This document shows, piece after piece, positions 1-9,222 of a DNA stretch of 64,000 nt. The DNA comes from Desulfocicer vacuolatum DSM 3385 (GTDB taxonomy: Bacteria; Desulfobacterota; Desulfobacteria; Desulfobacterales; Desulfobacteraceae). Every line of letters begins with the position of its first letter. Position 1 is the stretch's first letter. The stretch spans positions 62,001 to 126,000 of the forward strand of contig NZ_FWXY01000003.1 in NCBI RefSeq assembly GCF_900176365.1. Direction: 5' to 3'. A program made the position numbers and the translations under genes. The notes beneath the pieces are model-generated. The model saw nothing but the letters and a program-made list of their open reading frames with translations, did not search any database and was not told where the DNA came from.

Positions 1-1963
1 CGTTCCTGGAGCGTACCAGCGCCATGAGGCGCTGATATCCTTTTGTTTGGCGACTGTCTTTATTTTTATACACCACCTTGACCCTGAAATTTTCAAAAAT
101 GTATAAAAGCCCGTTCATGTGATCGGCCTCGGGATGGGTAAGCACCACACCGTCCAGGGTGAGAATATGTTGCCGCCACAGATAAGGGGCCACCAGATAC
201 CTCCCCGGATCAAAAACAGCATTGCTGGAAAAACCGCCGCCGTCCACCAGAAAACAGCGCCCCCCGGGCATATGAACAAGAGCACTGTTGCCCTGCCCCA
301 CATCCAGTACCGTGATCTTAAGAGATGGATTAAAAAAACGATTTCGAATATCCAGCCCCGCTTTGGCAAGAACAAAACAAAAAACTGTTATTCCCACCAG
401 CATCCCCCATTTTTTCCATCCCCGGAGCATGAGATAAATGGCCCCCATGGCCAGATACCAGGCCCCAAGGTAAACCATATCCGGGGTCACCGTTCTTGAC
501 CACGCCCAAGGGAACTCACAAACCCGTGATAGAAAGGCAATGCAGGGGGTTGCCATGGCACCTGCCATTACAAGACAGCCATTGCAAAAAAAATCGGAAA
601 CGGGAAACAGCAACAAAGATAAAAGTCCCAGGGGGAGTACACCGAATCCCACCACAGGAATGGTCACCCCATTGGTGAAAATCCCCATGAAGCTTGCCAT
701 ATTAAAATAATGCATGACCAGGGGCTGGGTACCGGTAATGGCCAGCAGGGAAACCAGAAAAAACAGTACTATTTTATTGAAAACAAGTTGGGCAAAGGAA
801 GGAAATCCATGACGGCGGGCCAGATCAAGCCCTGCGATGATAAAAAACACGGCAACAAAGGAGAGTTGAAACGAGATGGAAAAAAGCGCCCCGGGCCGGG
901 CAAGCAAAATGGCGATACCCGCCGCAGCAAGAGAGTTGAGCACGCTGTTTTCCCGCTCCATGGCAAATGAAAACATCACCACGGACACCATGAGCAACGC
1001 CCGCTGGGTGGCCGGGGAGAACCCGGAAATAAGGGCATAACCGGACAAGGGTAAAAGCGTCATCAAAGCCGCTGTTTTGCGGGCAAGGCCCCGGAGCAGA
1101 AAGGGCGTAAAAAGGGAAAAGAATTTCTGAAAAAGAAAAAAGAACAGCCCGGCAACAATGGAAAGATGGAGACCGGAGACAGCCAGAACATGTGAAGCAC
1201 CTGATCGGGAAAAGGTATTTTGAAGATCTGTTGTGAGCATCTTTCTTTTTCCCAGCACCAGGGCATTTAAAAGGGCTGCACTGTCTTGATCCTTCACCGT
1301 TGATTGAATATGTAAAGAAAAATCATTTCTCACACGGGCAATCCCACGGATAAAGCGGGTCGTCCATGGATATGTTTCCCGATTTTTTTCAAGGGAAAAA
1401 TCGGGCCCCCGGCAATACAGGGAGGCCATGATACCTTTTCGTTTCATGAAACGAACGTAATCAAATCCACCGGGATTGGCAAAGTTCCGAAAGGGCCGAA
1501 TGCGTCCTTTAACCCTTACCATATCCCCGTAAGCAGGTAAAAAAGCTGAATCCCTGACGGTCACTTTCAGACGTCCCGTGGATTTTAACAGTGCTGTTGC
1601 ACTTTTTCCCGCAGCTGTCACTGTAACAACAATGCTCTTTCTCTTTTCAGGAAACAAGCTCACCACTTTACCCACCACCCACACCTTTCCCTGGTTTTGG
1701 TGTGATGAAATATGATGTAACGGCACGGATGGGTACTCAATCCTGTGAATGAGCAATGCGCCCAATAAAAAAAAGAAAAAGCCCTTGGACCACCTGGCGG
1801 GCTTCTTTTTAACTGTTTTAAAAAAAAGCCAAATGGCCACAGGAATGAGCAGATAAAAATAGACAAAGGCCCCTTCTTTAAGAATCGTACCGCTGACAAT
1901 ACCAAGGCAAAGCAGACAACACAGGGGAACAAGGGGAGGCACATTGTTTTCTTTAAATGTCAT
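1..1963 (-). CDS. comEC: ComEC/Rec2 family DNA-uptake channel protein (C-terminus cut by window edge)
   Basis: ComEC is the inner-membrane channel that passes single-stranded DNA into the cytoplasm during natural transformation. One frame is open from the ATG at 1963 to the left edge (about 654 residues). The N-terminal part is hydrophobic and followed by a short soluble stretch (GKVWVVGKVV) typical of the DUF4131 region. The central competence helix bundle carries HVLAVSGLHLSIVAG near 1150-1195. The C-terminal metallo-beta-lactamase-like part begins with VLDVGQGNSALV and contains THPEADHMNG at about 110-139, a variant of the HxHxDH metal motif. A GGAG lies 11 nt upstream of the ATG. The last part of the hydrolase-like domain lies outside the window. 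No other competence gene is seen nearby. Identification rests on the two motifs and their order. Confidence 0.93.
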   Translation of the reverse strand, partial: MTFKENNVPPLVPLCCLLCLGIVSGTILKEGAFVYFYLLIPVAIWLFFKTVKKKPARWSKGFFFFLLGALLIHRIEYPSVPLHHISSHQNQGKVWVVGKVVSLFPEKRKSIVVTVTAAGKSATALLKSTGRLKVTVRDSAFLPAYGDMVRVKGRIRPFRNFANPGGFDYVRFMKRKGIMASLYCRGPDFSLEKNRETYPWTTRFIRGIARVRNDFSLHIQSTVKDQDSAALLNALVLGKRKMLTTDLQNTFSRSGASHVLAVSGLHLSIVAGLFFFLFQKFFSLFTPFLLRGLARKTAALMTLLPLSGYALISGFSPATQRALLMVSVVMFSFAMERENSVLNSLAAAGIAILLARPGALFSISFQLSFVAVFFIIAGLDLARRHGFPSFAQLVFNKIVLFFLVSLLAITGTQPLVMHYFNMASFMGIFTNGVTIPVVGFGVLPLGLLSLLLFPVSDFFCNGCLVMAGAMATPCIAFLSRVCEFPWAWSRTVTPDMVYLGAWYLAMGAIYLMLRGWKKWGMLVGITVFCFVLAKAGLDIRNRFFNPSLKITVLDVGQGNSALVHMPGGRCFLVDGGGFSSNAVFDPGRYLVAPYLWRQHILTLDGVVLTHPEADHMNGLLYIFENFRVKVVYKNKDSRQTKGYQRLMALVRSRN

Positions 1964-2032
1964 TCCATGAAAAACTCCTGTGCATCTGTCAATTTTGAAG
2001 GTGGTATTGTATCATTTTTACCAGTGCCCCAG

Positions 2033-2150
2033 ACAAACTTAGGGAGTCAGCAATTTTTAATCTACCGTTTATTCGGGGTCTCATTCACGGAAAATAACAA
2101 CCACCGAGTATTAAATGGTAAATTAATAAGGTCTGAGTCCCTTAGTTGGG
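2033..2150. repeat. Long imperfect inverted repeat between comEC and murA
   Basis: The 251-bp gap between comEC and murA contains two arms of about 40-45 nt that are imperfect reverse complements. The left arm begins around 2036 (CTTAGGGAGTCAG), and the right arm ends around 2147 (CTGAGTCCCTTAG). Matching continues inward with TTTTAATCTACCGTTTA against the complement of TAAATGGTAAATTAATA. The shape is that of a decayed MITE or REP-like hairpin. I see no target duplication and no second copy in the window. Nothing else is recognisable in this gap. Confidence 0.5.
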
Positions 2151-2214
2151 ATTACGTAGATATAAATACCAGGGGACCAGGAAAAATGGATAAAACCAAA
2201 GCACGCCAGACACT

Positions 2215-3465
2215 TTATACCCTGCGGATGTCTGCCCCCAGGGATGCCAGCTTTTTCTCAATGGCTTCATATCCCCGGTCAATGTGATACACCCGGTTGA
2301 TGGTGGTGGTCCCCCTGGCGGCAAGTCCTGCAATAACAAGGGATGCACTGGCCCTTAAATCCGATGCCATCACCTGGGCACCTGACAGCGCTTCCACCCC
2401 CCGCACCATGGCGTAATTTCCCCCGGCCAGGGTAATGTCTGCTCCCATACGCTGTAGCTCATTGACATGGATAAAGCGATTTTCAAAAATGGTTTCATGG
2501 ACCACGCTATTGCCCCGGGCCAGGGACATGAGCACCATAAACTGTGCCTGCATGTCCGTGGGAAACCCTGGGTAGGGAAGGGTTTTAATATCAGTACAAC
2601 CGATATTTTCAACCCCCTGCACCCGAATTCCTTCGGAAGAGATATCCACATGGGTGCCGGTCTGCCTCAACTTGTTAATAATGCCGCCCATGTGTTCGGG
2701 ATCAGCGCCCTGAACCAGCACATCCCCCCGGGTGGCCGCCGCAGCCACCAGAAAAGTACCGGCTTCAATTCTGTCGGGTATGACACGAATCGTTGCAGGC
2801 TTCAGATGATCCACCCCATTAATTTTGATCACGGCGGTCCCGGCCCCCTGAACATCAGCGCCCATGTCGTTAAGGGCGTTGGCAAGTGCCATGATCTCCG
2901 GCTCCCTGGCACTGTTTCGCAAAACCGTGGTTCCCCTGGCCAAGGTGGCGGCCATCATGAGATTTTCTGTACCGGTGACCGTGGGAATATCAAAATAAAT
3001 GTCATTTCCCTTAAGTCTTTCCGCCGTGGCAATGATGTCACCATGATCAATCTCAATGGTGGCACCCATGGCCTCCAACCCCTTTAAATGAAGATCAACA
3101 GGGCGGGCTCCAATGGCACACCCACCGGGCAATGATACCCGGGCCTTTCCAAATCGGGCCACCAGCGGGCCCAGCACCAGAATGGATGCCCGCATTTTTC
3201 TGACCAGATCGTATTCCGCAGCCACTTTGTGAACATCTGAGGCATCAATGGACACAGTGTGCCCATGGCCTTGAACATCGGCACCAAGATCTTTTAAGAG
3301 CAGTTTGATACTTTGAATATCCATGAGGTCGGGAATATTGGTGAATGCCACTTTTCCTGGAACCAGAAGGGCTGATGCCAAAAGGGGTAAGGCTGCATTC
3401 TTAGCGCCACTTACAACCACCCGGCCCTGGAGTTTCTGTCCGCCGTTTATTTCTATTTTCTGCAT
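2215..3465 (-). CDS. murA: UDP-N-acetylglucosamine 1-carboxyvinyltransferase (MurA)
   Basis: MurA transfers enolpyruvate from PEP to UDP-GlcNAc, the first committed step of peptidoglycan synthesis, in the cytoplasm. The 416-residue length is normal. Visible family residues include Lys22 in SGAKNA and the catalytic cysteine at 116 in [15 protein letters not shown]. This Cys predicts fosfomycin sensitivity, as opposed to the Asp variants. GFPTDMQAQ carries the family's catalytic Asp, and the [10 protein letters not shown] stretch is also typical. The ATG at 3465 follows GAAAGGAAAGAAT. It lies 21 bp downstream of the ATPase-OmpA gene on the same strand, so the two may be co-transcribed, although MurA is a housekeeping enzyme and the link to the exopolysaccharide genes is not obligatory. 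Confidence 0.97.
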   Translation of the reverse strand: MQKIEINGGQKLQGRVVVSGAKNAALPLLASALLVPGKVAFTNIPDLMDIQSIKLLLKDLGADVQGHGHTVSIDASDVHKVAAEYDLVRKMRASILVLGPLVARFGKARVSLPGGCAIGARPVDLHLKGLEAMGATIEIDHGDIIATAERLKGNDIYFDIPTVTGTENLMMAATLARGTTVLRNSAREPEIMALANALNDMGADVQGAGTAVIKINGVDHLKPATIRVIPDRIEAGTFLVAAAATRGDVLVQGADPEHMGGIINKLRQTGTHVDISSEGIRVQGVENIGCTDIKTLPYPGFPTDMQAQFMVLMSLARGNSVVHETIFENRFIHVNELQRMGADITLAGGNYAMVRGVEALSGAQVMASDLRASASLVIAGLAARGTTTINRVYHIDRGYEAIEKKLASLGADIRRV

Positions 3466-3486
3466 ATTCTTTCCTTTCTTGGAGAG

Positions 3487-5214
3487 TTAATTTAAACCAT
3501 CCAAAAAAAACATTTCAACGCGTCTATTTTTCCAACGTCCTTCAGGCGTATCATCTTTTACAAAATTTTCATTTGCCCCTTTGGCTTCTACAATAATCTG
3601 TTCAGGTTTAACCCCTTTACCGATCATATATATTTTAACCATATTGGCCCTGAATTTTGACAGTTGAAGATTGTATGATGGACTTCCAATGGAATCTGAA
3701 TGACCTGTGATTTTTATTTTTTGAGATTGGTCATGACACAATATATCCACGAATTGTGAAATTTCATTACGTTGGGCATCAGACAAATCATTGGAATTGT
3801 ATTTAAAATGAATTACTTTTTTCTGGGGAAAATTTACTATTTCTTGAATTTCATTTTGAGATGTATCTACTGGGGCAATATCAACAAAAGGTGTATCAAA
3901 TAATGTGGATGAGTTATCTTTCTGAGAAATCGATCCCTTTTCTAAAACAGAGGGGCTTGAGGTTTCTTCCTCGGACGGGGATGTATTAGAAGGTATTGAA
4001 AATATTTCCGGCGTTATCTCACTGGAATCTTTTTCTATCTTATTCTCAATATTTTCCAATGCATGCTCATTTTCCTTGTTATCTATTTTTGTTAAAAAGT
4101 GAAGCATATCATTTCCATTGCCTGAAAATAATGTAAATTTTGATATTTTACCTGGAAAGTAGAAAAAAGACAAAACACACATCAGCAATAAAAATATTCC
4201 GACAAAAATCAAAAGTCCTTTAAACCAAGACTTTTTTGCACCCTCTACGATAATTGAACCTTCTTGTAGCAAAGTGTCATCCACCGTTTCTTGGGAAGGC
4301 AAAGGTTCATCATCAGAAGAAAAGACACTTTCATCTTTCTCGGTTTGTTTCAACGCTTCACAAGATTGTTCCAGTGGTTCATCGGAAGTTGTGTCCTCTT
4401 TTGTGGAAAACGGGGATAATTGCAACTCTTTTACGCATTCCAAAACAATATGCTCATCAATTATCCTTTTATCCTGGACAAAACCTGTTAAAAGAGCAAG
4501 ATCACAAAGTATATTTATCAATCTGGGATTACCACCAGAATAACGATATATCATTGAAAATGCCTCAGCGTCAAACAAAGAAGCAGTGGTTCCGGCAATT
4601 TTCAAGCGATGTTGAATATATTGTTCCAAATCATTTTCATCAAGCGCACTTATGCGACAACTAAAGGTAAGTTTTTGTTTTAAGGAACGATTGGGATGCT
4701 GTGCCACAATCAGTCTAAATTCATCCTGACCCACAAAAAAAATATTTATTAATTTCGCATTCTGCCTTTCAATATTGGAGAGCATGCAAATTTCCTCCAG
4801 AACATCCATGCTCAGCCTCTGTGCTTCATCAATAATAAGTAATACCCGTTTTTTTGCCACATATGCCTCATTCAAAAACCGGGTAAACTGAATGAGAAAC
4901 TCTCCTTTGGATTTAAATGTATGATCCAGGCCAAAAAGAAAAGCTATATGATTAAATAAGTCCAAAAGACAAAGCCCAGGATCACTCAACACTCCAAACA
5001 TCACGGTATCATTGAGTCGATTAACAAAAGAATTAATTAGAGTAGTCTTTCCACACCCCACATCCCCTGTTAAAAGCAAAAAACTCTTATTTTCGTAAAT
5101 ACCATATTTAAAAGTCGCCAAAGCTTCTTTATGTGTTTCTCCCAGCCACAAAAACCTGGGATCCGATGTAATTTGGAAAGGACTACGCTTCAACCCATAA
5201 TGTGAAAGGTACAT
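3487..5214 (-). CDS. ExeA/GspA-type AAA ATPase fused to an OmpA peptidoglycan-binding domain
   Basis: About 575 residues in three parts. Residues 1-275 are an AAA ATPase of the ExeA/GspA type (the kind called secretion ATPase in PEP-CTERM loci), starting MYLSHYGLKRSPF, with Walker A GDVGCGKTT near 50 and Walker B LLIIDEAQRL near 125. An acidic linker and one membrane segment follow (about 320-345, LIFVGIFLLLMCVLSFF). After an acidic, serine-rich periplasmic stretch comes a C-terminal OmpA-like domain (about 460-570) with ITGHSDSIGSPSYNLQLSKFRA and NRRVEMFF. GspA is known to work with GspB in remodelling peptidoglycan for secretin insertion. Here the peptidoglycan-binding part is on the same chain, so I infer a role in passing the envelope for the secretin encoded at 15-17 kb. 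An in-frame GTG at 5223 is possible, but MYLSHYGL matches family starts better. Divergent from the gene at 5695. Confidence 0.85.
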   Translation of the reverse strand: MYLSHYGLKRSPFQITSDPRFLWLGETHKEALATFKYGIYENKSFLLLTGDVGCGKTTLINSFVNRLNDTVMFGVLSDPGLCLLDLFNHIAFLFGLDHTFKSKGEFLIQFTRFLNEAYVAKKRVLLIIDEAQRLSMDVLEEICMLSNIERQNAKLINIFFVGQDEFRLIVAQHPNRSLKQKLTFSCRISALDENDLEQYIQHRLKIAGTTASLFDAEAFSMIYRYSGGNPRLINILCDLALLTGFVQDKRIIDEHIVLECVKELQLSPFSTKEDTTSDEPLEQSCEALKQTEKDESVFSSDDEPLPSQETVDDTLLQEGSIIVEGAKKSWFKGLLIFVGIFLLLMCVLSFFYFPGKISKFTLFSGNGNDMLHFLTKIDNKENEHALENIENKIEKDSSEITPEIFSIPSNTSPSEEETSSPSVLEKGSISQKDNSSTLFDTPFVDIAPVDTSQNEIQEIVNFPQKKVIHFKYNSNDLSDAQRNEISQFVDILCHDQSQKIKITGHSDSIGSPSYNLQLSKFRANMVKIYMIGKGVKPEQIIVEAKGANENFVKDDTPEGRWKNRRVEMFFLDGLN

Positions 5215-5359
5215 AACCAACACCCATTCAATAACGCTTCATTTTTAGTAAAACTGCCCTTGTTTGTACATAACCAAACCCCAGAAATTTAACAAGCAGT
5301 ATTTTAAAAGACTGAAAAGTGTCAAGCAAAGAAATTTGATATCTCCAAACTCCAGACAG

Positions 5360-5394
5360 CAACTTTCGGGCTTCATTTCAAAGCTGGCATTTTT
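5360..5394 (+). repeat. Fragment of MITE-like repeat R1 (copy A), in the 5215-5694 intergenic region
   Basis: CAACTTTCGGGCTTCATTT and the following AAAGCTGGCATTTTT match the left end of the R1 repeat (full copies at 10530, 23502 and 24806). The rest of the element is missing. The surrounding 480-bp divergent intergenic region is AT-rich. It includes a small hairpin (AGACTTT at 5627 and AAAGTCT at 5644) just before the GGDEF gene. I see no convincing promoter or gene in it. Confidence 0.75.
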
Positions 5395-5694
5395 ATCGGA
5401 CAAATGAAACCCAAAACAAACAATATAAATTCCAAAAATGACATAAAACACAAAAATAAAAATTCTAAAAACCGTGAACTCTCCTATCAAGGGACAAATC
5501 TAAAGCCATGGTAGAACACATGGAAATACTTGCAATTTTAAATTTTTTAACATAGAATTTAAAAAAAATTTATATGCCACCCCATCTTGGATCAAAGGAA
5601 TACATCCCTATCTAAAATAGATTCTTAGACTTTTATAAAAAAGAAAGTCTTTTGAAATCACAAAACTATCAATGCAGAAAAAAAGGAACCCACA

Positions 5695-7173
5695 TTGCCC
5701 GATCAGAGTTTCCAACATATTCTGGATCTCCTACTCAATGTCATACTGGATGTAATGAAAAGTAAAAGCGGGTCCATCATGCTCACCGATGGAAACACTC
5801 CAGAACTAACCATTAAAACGGCAAAAGGTCTAAAAAAAGAAATTATAGAAGCCGCCAGGGTCCGTCTTGGAACAGGCGTATCCGGCAAAGTGGCAATAAA
5901 TGACATCCCCCTTTACATTGATGGAGTCAACAATAACCGTAGAACATTTATTGATGACAAAGACCTGATCAAAAAAAAGAGTGATCATTCTTTTATTATC
6001 CCCATTCGATTGGGTCACGGCGCCATTGGAACAATCAATGTCAATGCCATGGATATCCCCCAAACAGAACTGGCGGAAAAACACAAAATGATTAAAGGTA
6101 TTGTGAGCAAGTTCTATGAACATCTTATCCAGGCCGAAATAAAACCGTCCCATCATACGCCGCCATCCCAGCTTTATATGATGAATATTTTCAGGGAATA
6201 CAACACACTACGGGAACTTAGAATTGTTTTTGACTATATTTTTCAAATCATTACAGATGTGAGTGGTCTTCAAAAAAAAGGCGTTTTTTTCCTTAAAAAC
6301 AAAGAGTCAAACTATTTTGAGCTGGTACTGGGATATGGGTTTGAAGCTCTCAATTACAACAACCTTTATGAAGAAGTGGTACCATCGATCCAAGCCAAAG
6401 TCTCGGATTCAGCAAATTTCATGGAAATTTTTAATAAAGCAGAACTGTCATTAAAAACATCAACGTTTTTCAAAGAAAAATTTATTGTGGTTTTCCCAAT
6501 GCTCTCCCCGCTGGAAAAAAAAGCAGCCATGGGACAACTTATTCTTTTCAATAACGAAAAACCGATCATTGAAAAAAAACAAAAATTATTATTAAAAGAC
6601 ATCTGTACCAGGGCCGCAGAAACAATTTACACCTCCAATGCCAACCAAAGTTTTCGAGATTTCACATATACCGATAGTTTGACCGGAACATACAATTACG
6701 GATTATGGTGGAAACGGCTTAACGAAGAATTCAGCCGCATTCACCGAGAAAAAACAGGTAACATGGCTTTGCTGCTTCTGGATGTTGACAGGTTCAACCG
6801 TATCAATCAAATTCATGGATATTATGCTGGGGACCAAATGCTTCGATGCATAGCAGACAAGATTGTAATCTGTGTCCGTTCCAATGATATTGTGGGCAGA
6901 ATAGGGGGAGAAAAATTCGGAATTATTCTGTTACAGGCATCGAAAACATCAACCTTGATGATTGCCAAAAGAATTCTCAGCGCTGTTGAAAAAATTTCTC
7001 TTGAAATGCGTTTAAAAATAAAGGATACCATTACTCTAAGCGGAGGAATCTCTGCTTTCCCCGTGGATGCAGACACCCCGGAAACTCTCATTGAAAAAGC
7101 CCAAACTGCACTTATTTCTGCCAAAATCATGGGGGGGAATAAAATTAAACTGTTTGAACACATGGAGGAATGA
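5695..7173 (+). CDS. GAF-GAF-GGDEF protein with degenerate active site and intact c-di-GMP I-site
   Basis: 492 residues, no signal peptide or membrane segment, so cytoplasmic. Residues about 5-155 form a GAF domain (SKSGSIMLTD, GTGVSGKVA, SFIIPIRLG). Residues about 170-315 look like a second GAF domain. About 320-490 is a GGDEF domain (DSLTGTYNYGLW, LLLLDVDRFNRINQIHG). The signature is GGEKF at 404-408, with lysine where the second acidic residue belongs, so cyclase activity is doubtful. RSND at 395-398, exactly five residues upstream, fits the RxxD inhibitory site that binds c-di-GMP. I infer a c-di-GMP receptor or scaffold rather than a synthase. The start is TTG with GGA 7 nt upstream; no ATG is in frame before the upstream stop. 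It leads a co-directional set with a sugar transferase and a PilZ protein. Confidence 0.87.
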   Translation: MPDQSFQHILDLLLNVILDVMKSKSGSIMLTDGNTPELTIKTAKGLKKEIIEAARVRLGTGVSGKVAINDIPLYIDGVNNNRRTFIDDKDLIKKKSDHSFIIPIRLGHGAIGTINVNAMDIPQTELAEKHKMIKGIVSKFYEHLIQAEIKPSHHTPPSQLYMMNIFREYNTLRELRIVFDYIFQIITDVSGLQKKGVFFLKNKESNYFELVLGYGFEALNYNNLYEEVVPSIQAKVSDSANFMEIFNKAELSLKTSTFFKEKFIVVFPMLSPLEKKAAMGQLILFNNEKPIIEKKQKLLLKDICTRAAETIYTSNANQSFRDFTYTDSLTGTYNYGLWWKRLNEEFSRIHREKTGNMALLLLDVDRFNRINQIHGYYAGDQMLRCIADKIVICVRSNDIVGRIGGEKFGIILLQASKTSTLMIAKRILSAVEKISLEMRLKIKDTITLSGGISAFPVDADTPETLIEKAQTALISAKIMGGNKIKLFEHMEE

Positions 7174-7218
7174 TCCATTATTTTTTCAACACGCACTCCC
7201 CTTGGAACTCTAAGTATT

Positions 7219-8562
7219 ATGTTGGTGGACCTTACAATCGTCTACGTTACTTTTGGTATCATTTCCCCCTTTTTATCATCATACCAGAGTTCCACACTCC
7301 ATCCAGGAAGCATGGAAGGCAACCTTGTCATATTAACATTCATGTTCATAACCATAATTGTCCTTCTGACTTGCAACCTTTACATGGCCACTGAATTTAT
7401 CTATTTATCTGACCTGATAAAGAAAACCATCCCTGGCTTTTTTTTAACGCTTTTCTTTATGGAAACCTTCTTTTTATTTTCAAACACATTTTTTTTAAGT
7501 AACGCTCATCTGATTCTTTGCTTGACCTTCACATTTACAACAATTTTTGTATTTCGATGTATTGTCTTTTATTGCCTCCCCTACAACCGTGAAAAAATTC
7601 TTATCCTGGGCATCACATCTCAAGCATCTGAAATTATCAAAGAATGTCTAAATAAAAAAATAGTGGGTTTTGAAGTCATGGGGTTTGCAACCAGCATCAC
7701 CTCCCAGGTTGGGCAAAGCATTCAGGATATTCCAGTTCTGGATACCATGGACAAACTGGAATCCATCCTCTCCAAACATACCATTGACACAATTGTGGTC
7801 ACACTTAGAAATCGACGGGGAAAACTTCCAGTGCACGAACTGCTCCAATGTAAATTCAAAAATATCCGTATTCTTGAGGGAACTCAGTTCTATGAAACAG
7901 CCCAAAGAAAGCTCCTCATTGATGACTTTTTCAAACCCAGCTGGTTTATTTTTGAAAATGGATTTTATCGAACCTCCCTGCATCTTGCGTTTAAAAGAAT
8001 ACAGGGACTGATCATTTCATTTTCCCTGCTTATTTTTCTGTCTCCGATTTTATTTATCACTGCCGTAATGATAAAAATAGAATCTTCCGGCCCAGTGTTT
8101 TATTTTCAGGAAAGGGTGGGTAGAAACGGCAAAAAATTTAAACTTATTAAATTTCGATCCATGACGGTTACGGCAGAAAAAGAATCTGGCCCAATTTTTG
8201 CTTTAAAACATGATACGCGGATCACCCGAATAGGACATTTCATACGCAAAATTCGCTTGGATGAAATTCCTCAATTTATTAATATTTTCAAGGGAGATAT
8301 GGACCTTGTGGGTCCCAGACCAGAAAGGGGAGTATTTGTAAAAGAGCTTGAAAAAAAACTTCCATATTATCATTTACGCCATGCTGTCCGCCCTGGGTTA
8401 ACCGGATGGGCTCAAGTAAATTATCCCTATGGAGAAAATTTTGAAGATAGCAAAGAAAAACTTAATTATGATCTTTACTATGTCAAACACCTATCTTGGC
8501 ATCTGGATCTTCATATTCTCTTGATGACCATCCGCGAGGTACTTTTTGGTAAAGGCCGCTGA
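7219..8562 (+). CDS. EpsB-like polyprenyl-phosphate sugar-1-phosphate transferase (copy 1)
   Basis: Initiates polysaccharide repeat-unit synthesis by moving a sugar-1-phosphate onto undecaprenyl phosphate at the inner membrane. Four or five N-terminal membrane helices are followed by a nucleotide-binding-like CoA-binding region (ILILGITSQASEII) and a further helix near 260-285. The bacterial sugar transferase domain has ERVGRNGKKFKLIKFRSM, GDMDLVGPRPE and RPGLTGWAQVNYPYG. The architecture matches sugar transferases associated with exosortase systems. The ATG at 7219 has no good Shine-Dalgarno. An in-frame ATT at 7177 lies 8 nt after GGAGG and would add 14 residues before the first helix, giving a more usual N-terminus. 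A paralogue lies at 51347-52741 inside the main cluster. Confidence 0.92.
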   Translation: MLVDLTIVYVTFGIISPFLSSYQSSTLHPGSMEGNLVILTFMFITIIVLLTCNLYMATEFIYLSDLIKKTIPGFFLTLFFMETFFLFSNTFFLSNAHLILCLTFTFTTIFVFRCIVFYCLPYNREKILILGITSQASEIIKECLNKKIVGFEVMGFATSITSQVGQSIQDIPVLDTMDKLESILSKHTIDTIVVTLRNRRGKLPVHELLQCKFKNIRILEGTQFYETAQRKLLIDDFFKPSWFIFENGFYRTSLHLAFKRIQGLIISFSLLIFLSPILFITAVMIKIESSGPVFYFQERVGRNGKKFKLIKFRSMTVTAEKESGPIFALKHDTRITRIGHFIRKIRLDEIPQFINIFKGDMDLVGPRPERGVFVKELEKKLPYYHLRHAVRPGLTGWAQVNYPYGENFEDSKEKLNYDLYYVKHLSWHLDLHILLMTIREVLFGKGR

Positions 8563-8617
8563 AAGTCAAACACATCATTTTTTAACCTTGATGGCAGGTA
8601 TGAGTGGGAAAATAAAC

Positions 8618-8998
8618 ATGCAAACATCTAAATTCACATTCTTTGGCAAAGATCGTCGTAAATATAAAAGGATTGCTTTAAAACAAGGCGCCTATGCAGC
8701 CATTAGCCCCAATTCATTCAAAATAGGCCAAATAAAAAATATCAGCAGAGGAGGACTTTTATTTAATTACCTTGCCCCAGAACATCCCCCCCAAGCCCAA
8801 GTTGAAAATCACCTTTTTTTAAGCAGCTCAAATGCCTATGTCAGCAAACTCCCCTTTAAAAGTATCAATGATCGCCCAGTTCATTCCTGTGAAACAAATG
8901 AAAATCCTTCCATGAGAGAAAGAAGTATTGAATTCGGCAAATTAACTTTACTCCAAATGATAATACTCAACAAGTACATCGTTATCAACCGCTTATGA
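8618..8998 (+). CDS. Small PilZ-domain protein
   Basis: About 126 residues. DRRKYKRI near the start followed by KNISRGGLLFNY about 30 residues later matches the PilZ c-di-GMP-binding signature (RxxxR, then (D/N)xSxxG). The second half is less typical, with no clear continuation of the barrel, so the domain may be short or diverged. I chose the ATG at 8618 because TGGGA lies 10 nt upstream. ATGs at 8591 and 8600 are in frame but have poorer ribosome sites, and the frame overlaps the transferase stop if a TTG at 8546 is used. The position directly after the sugar transferase suggests c-di-GMP control of exopolysaccharide initiation. Confidence 0.68.
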   Translation: MQTSKFTFFGKDRRKYKRIALKQGAYAAISPNSFKIGQIKNISRGGLLFNYLAPEHPPQAQVENHLFLSSSNAYVSKLPFKSINDRPVHSCETNENPSMRERSIEFGKLTLLQMIILNKYIVINRL

Positions 8999-9028
8999 CA
9001 AAATACAACGACCTTGTTTCTTGTATAA

Positions 9029-9191
9029 CTCAACTTTCGGGCTTCATTTCAAAGCCAGCATTTTTAAATGTACCGATGGGGTCAGTGTGCCGACGGGGTC
9101 AGGCTTTTGTTATTGATGTTATCGACCAAGGCCTTTGCCAACGAAAAAAGCTTCGATAATGTCAATAACGAAAGCCTGACCCCACCACGAA
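9029..9191 (+). repeat. MITE-like repeat R1, copy B, right end missing
   Basis: Starts CTCAACTTTCGGGCTTC and follows the full-length copies closely to CCCCACCACGAA, then loses the last 20 bp (no CCGAAAGTTGAG end). It contains the internal palindrome whose arms begin GGGGTCAGGCTTTTG and end AAAGCCTGACCCC. It occupies most of the gap between the PilZ gene and the convergent sigma-54 activator gene. The hairpin could act as a transcription stop between them. Confidence 0.9.
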
Positions 9192-9222
9192 CATAATAAA
9201 GCCCTCTCATTTCCCTCTTAGA

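Noticed and set aside
2467-3087. 206-codon plus-strand frame opposite murA
   Set aside because: Antisense shadow of a clear MurA coding sequence.
5245-5490. 81-codon minus-strand frame with hydrophobic N-terminus upstream of the ATPase-OmpA gene
   Set aside because: Its second half is a translation of the R1 fragment and AT-rich intergenic sequence; no ribosome site and no recognisable protein.
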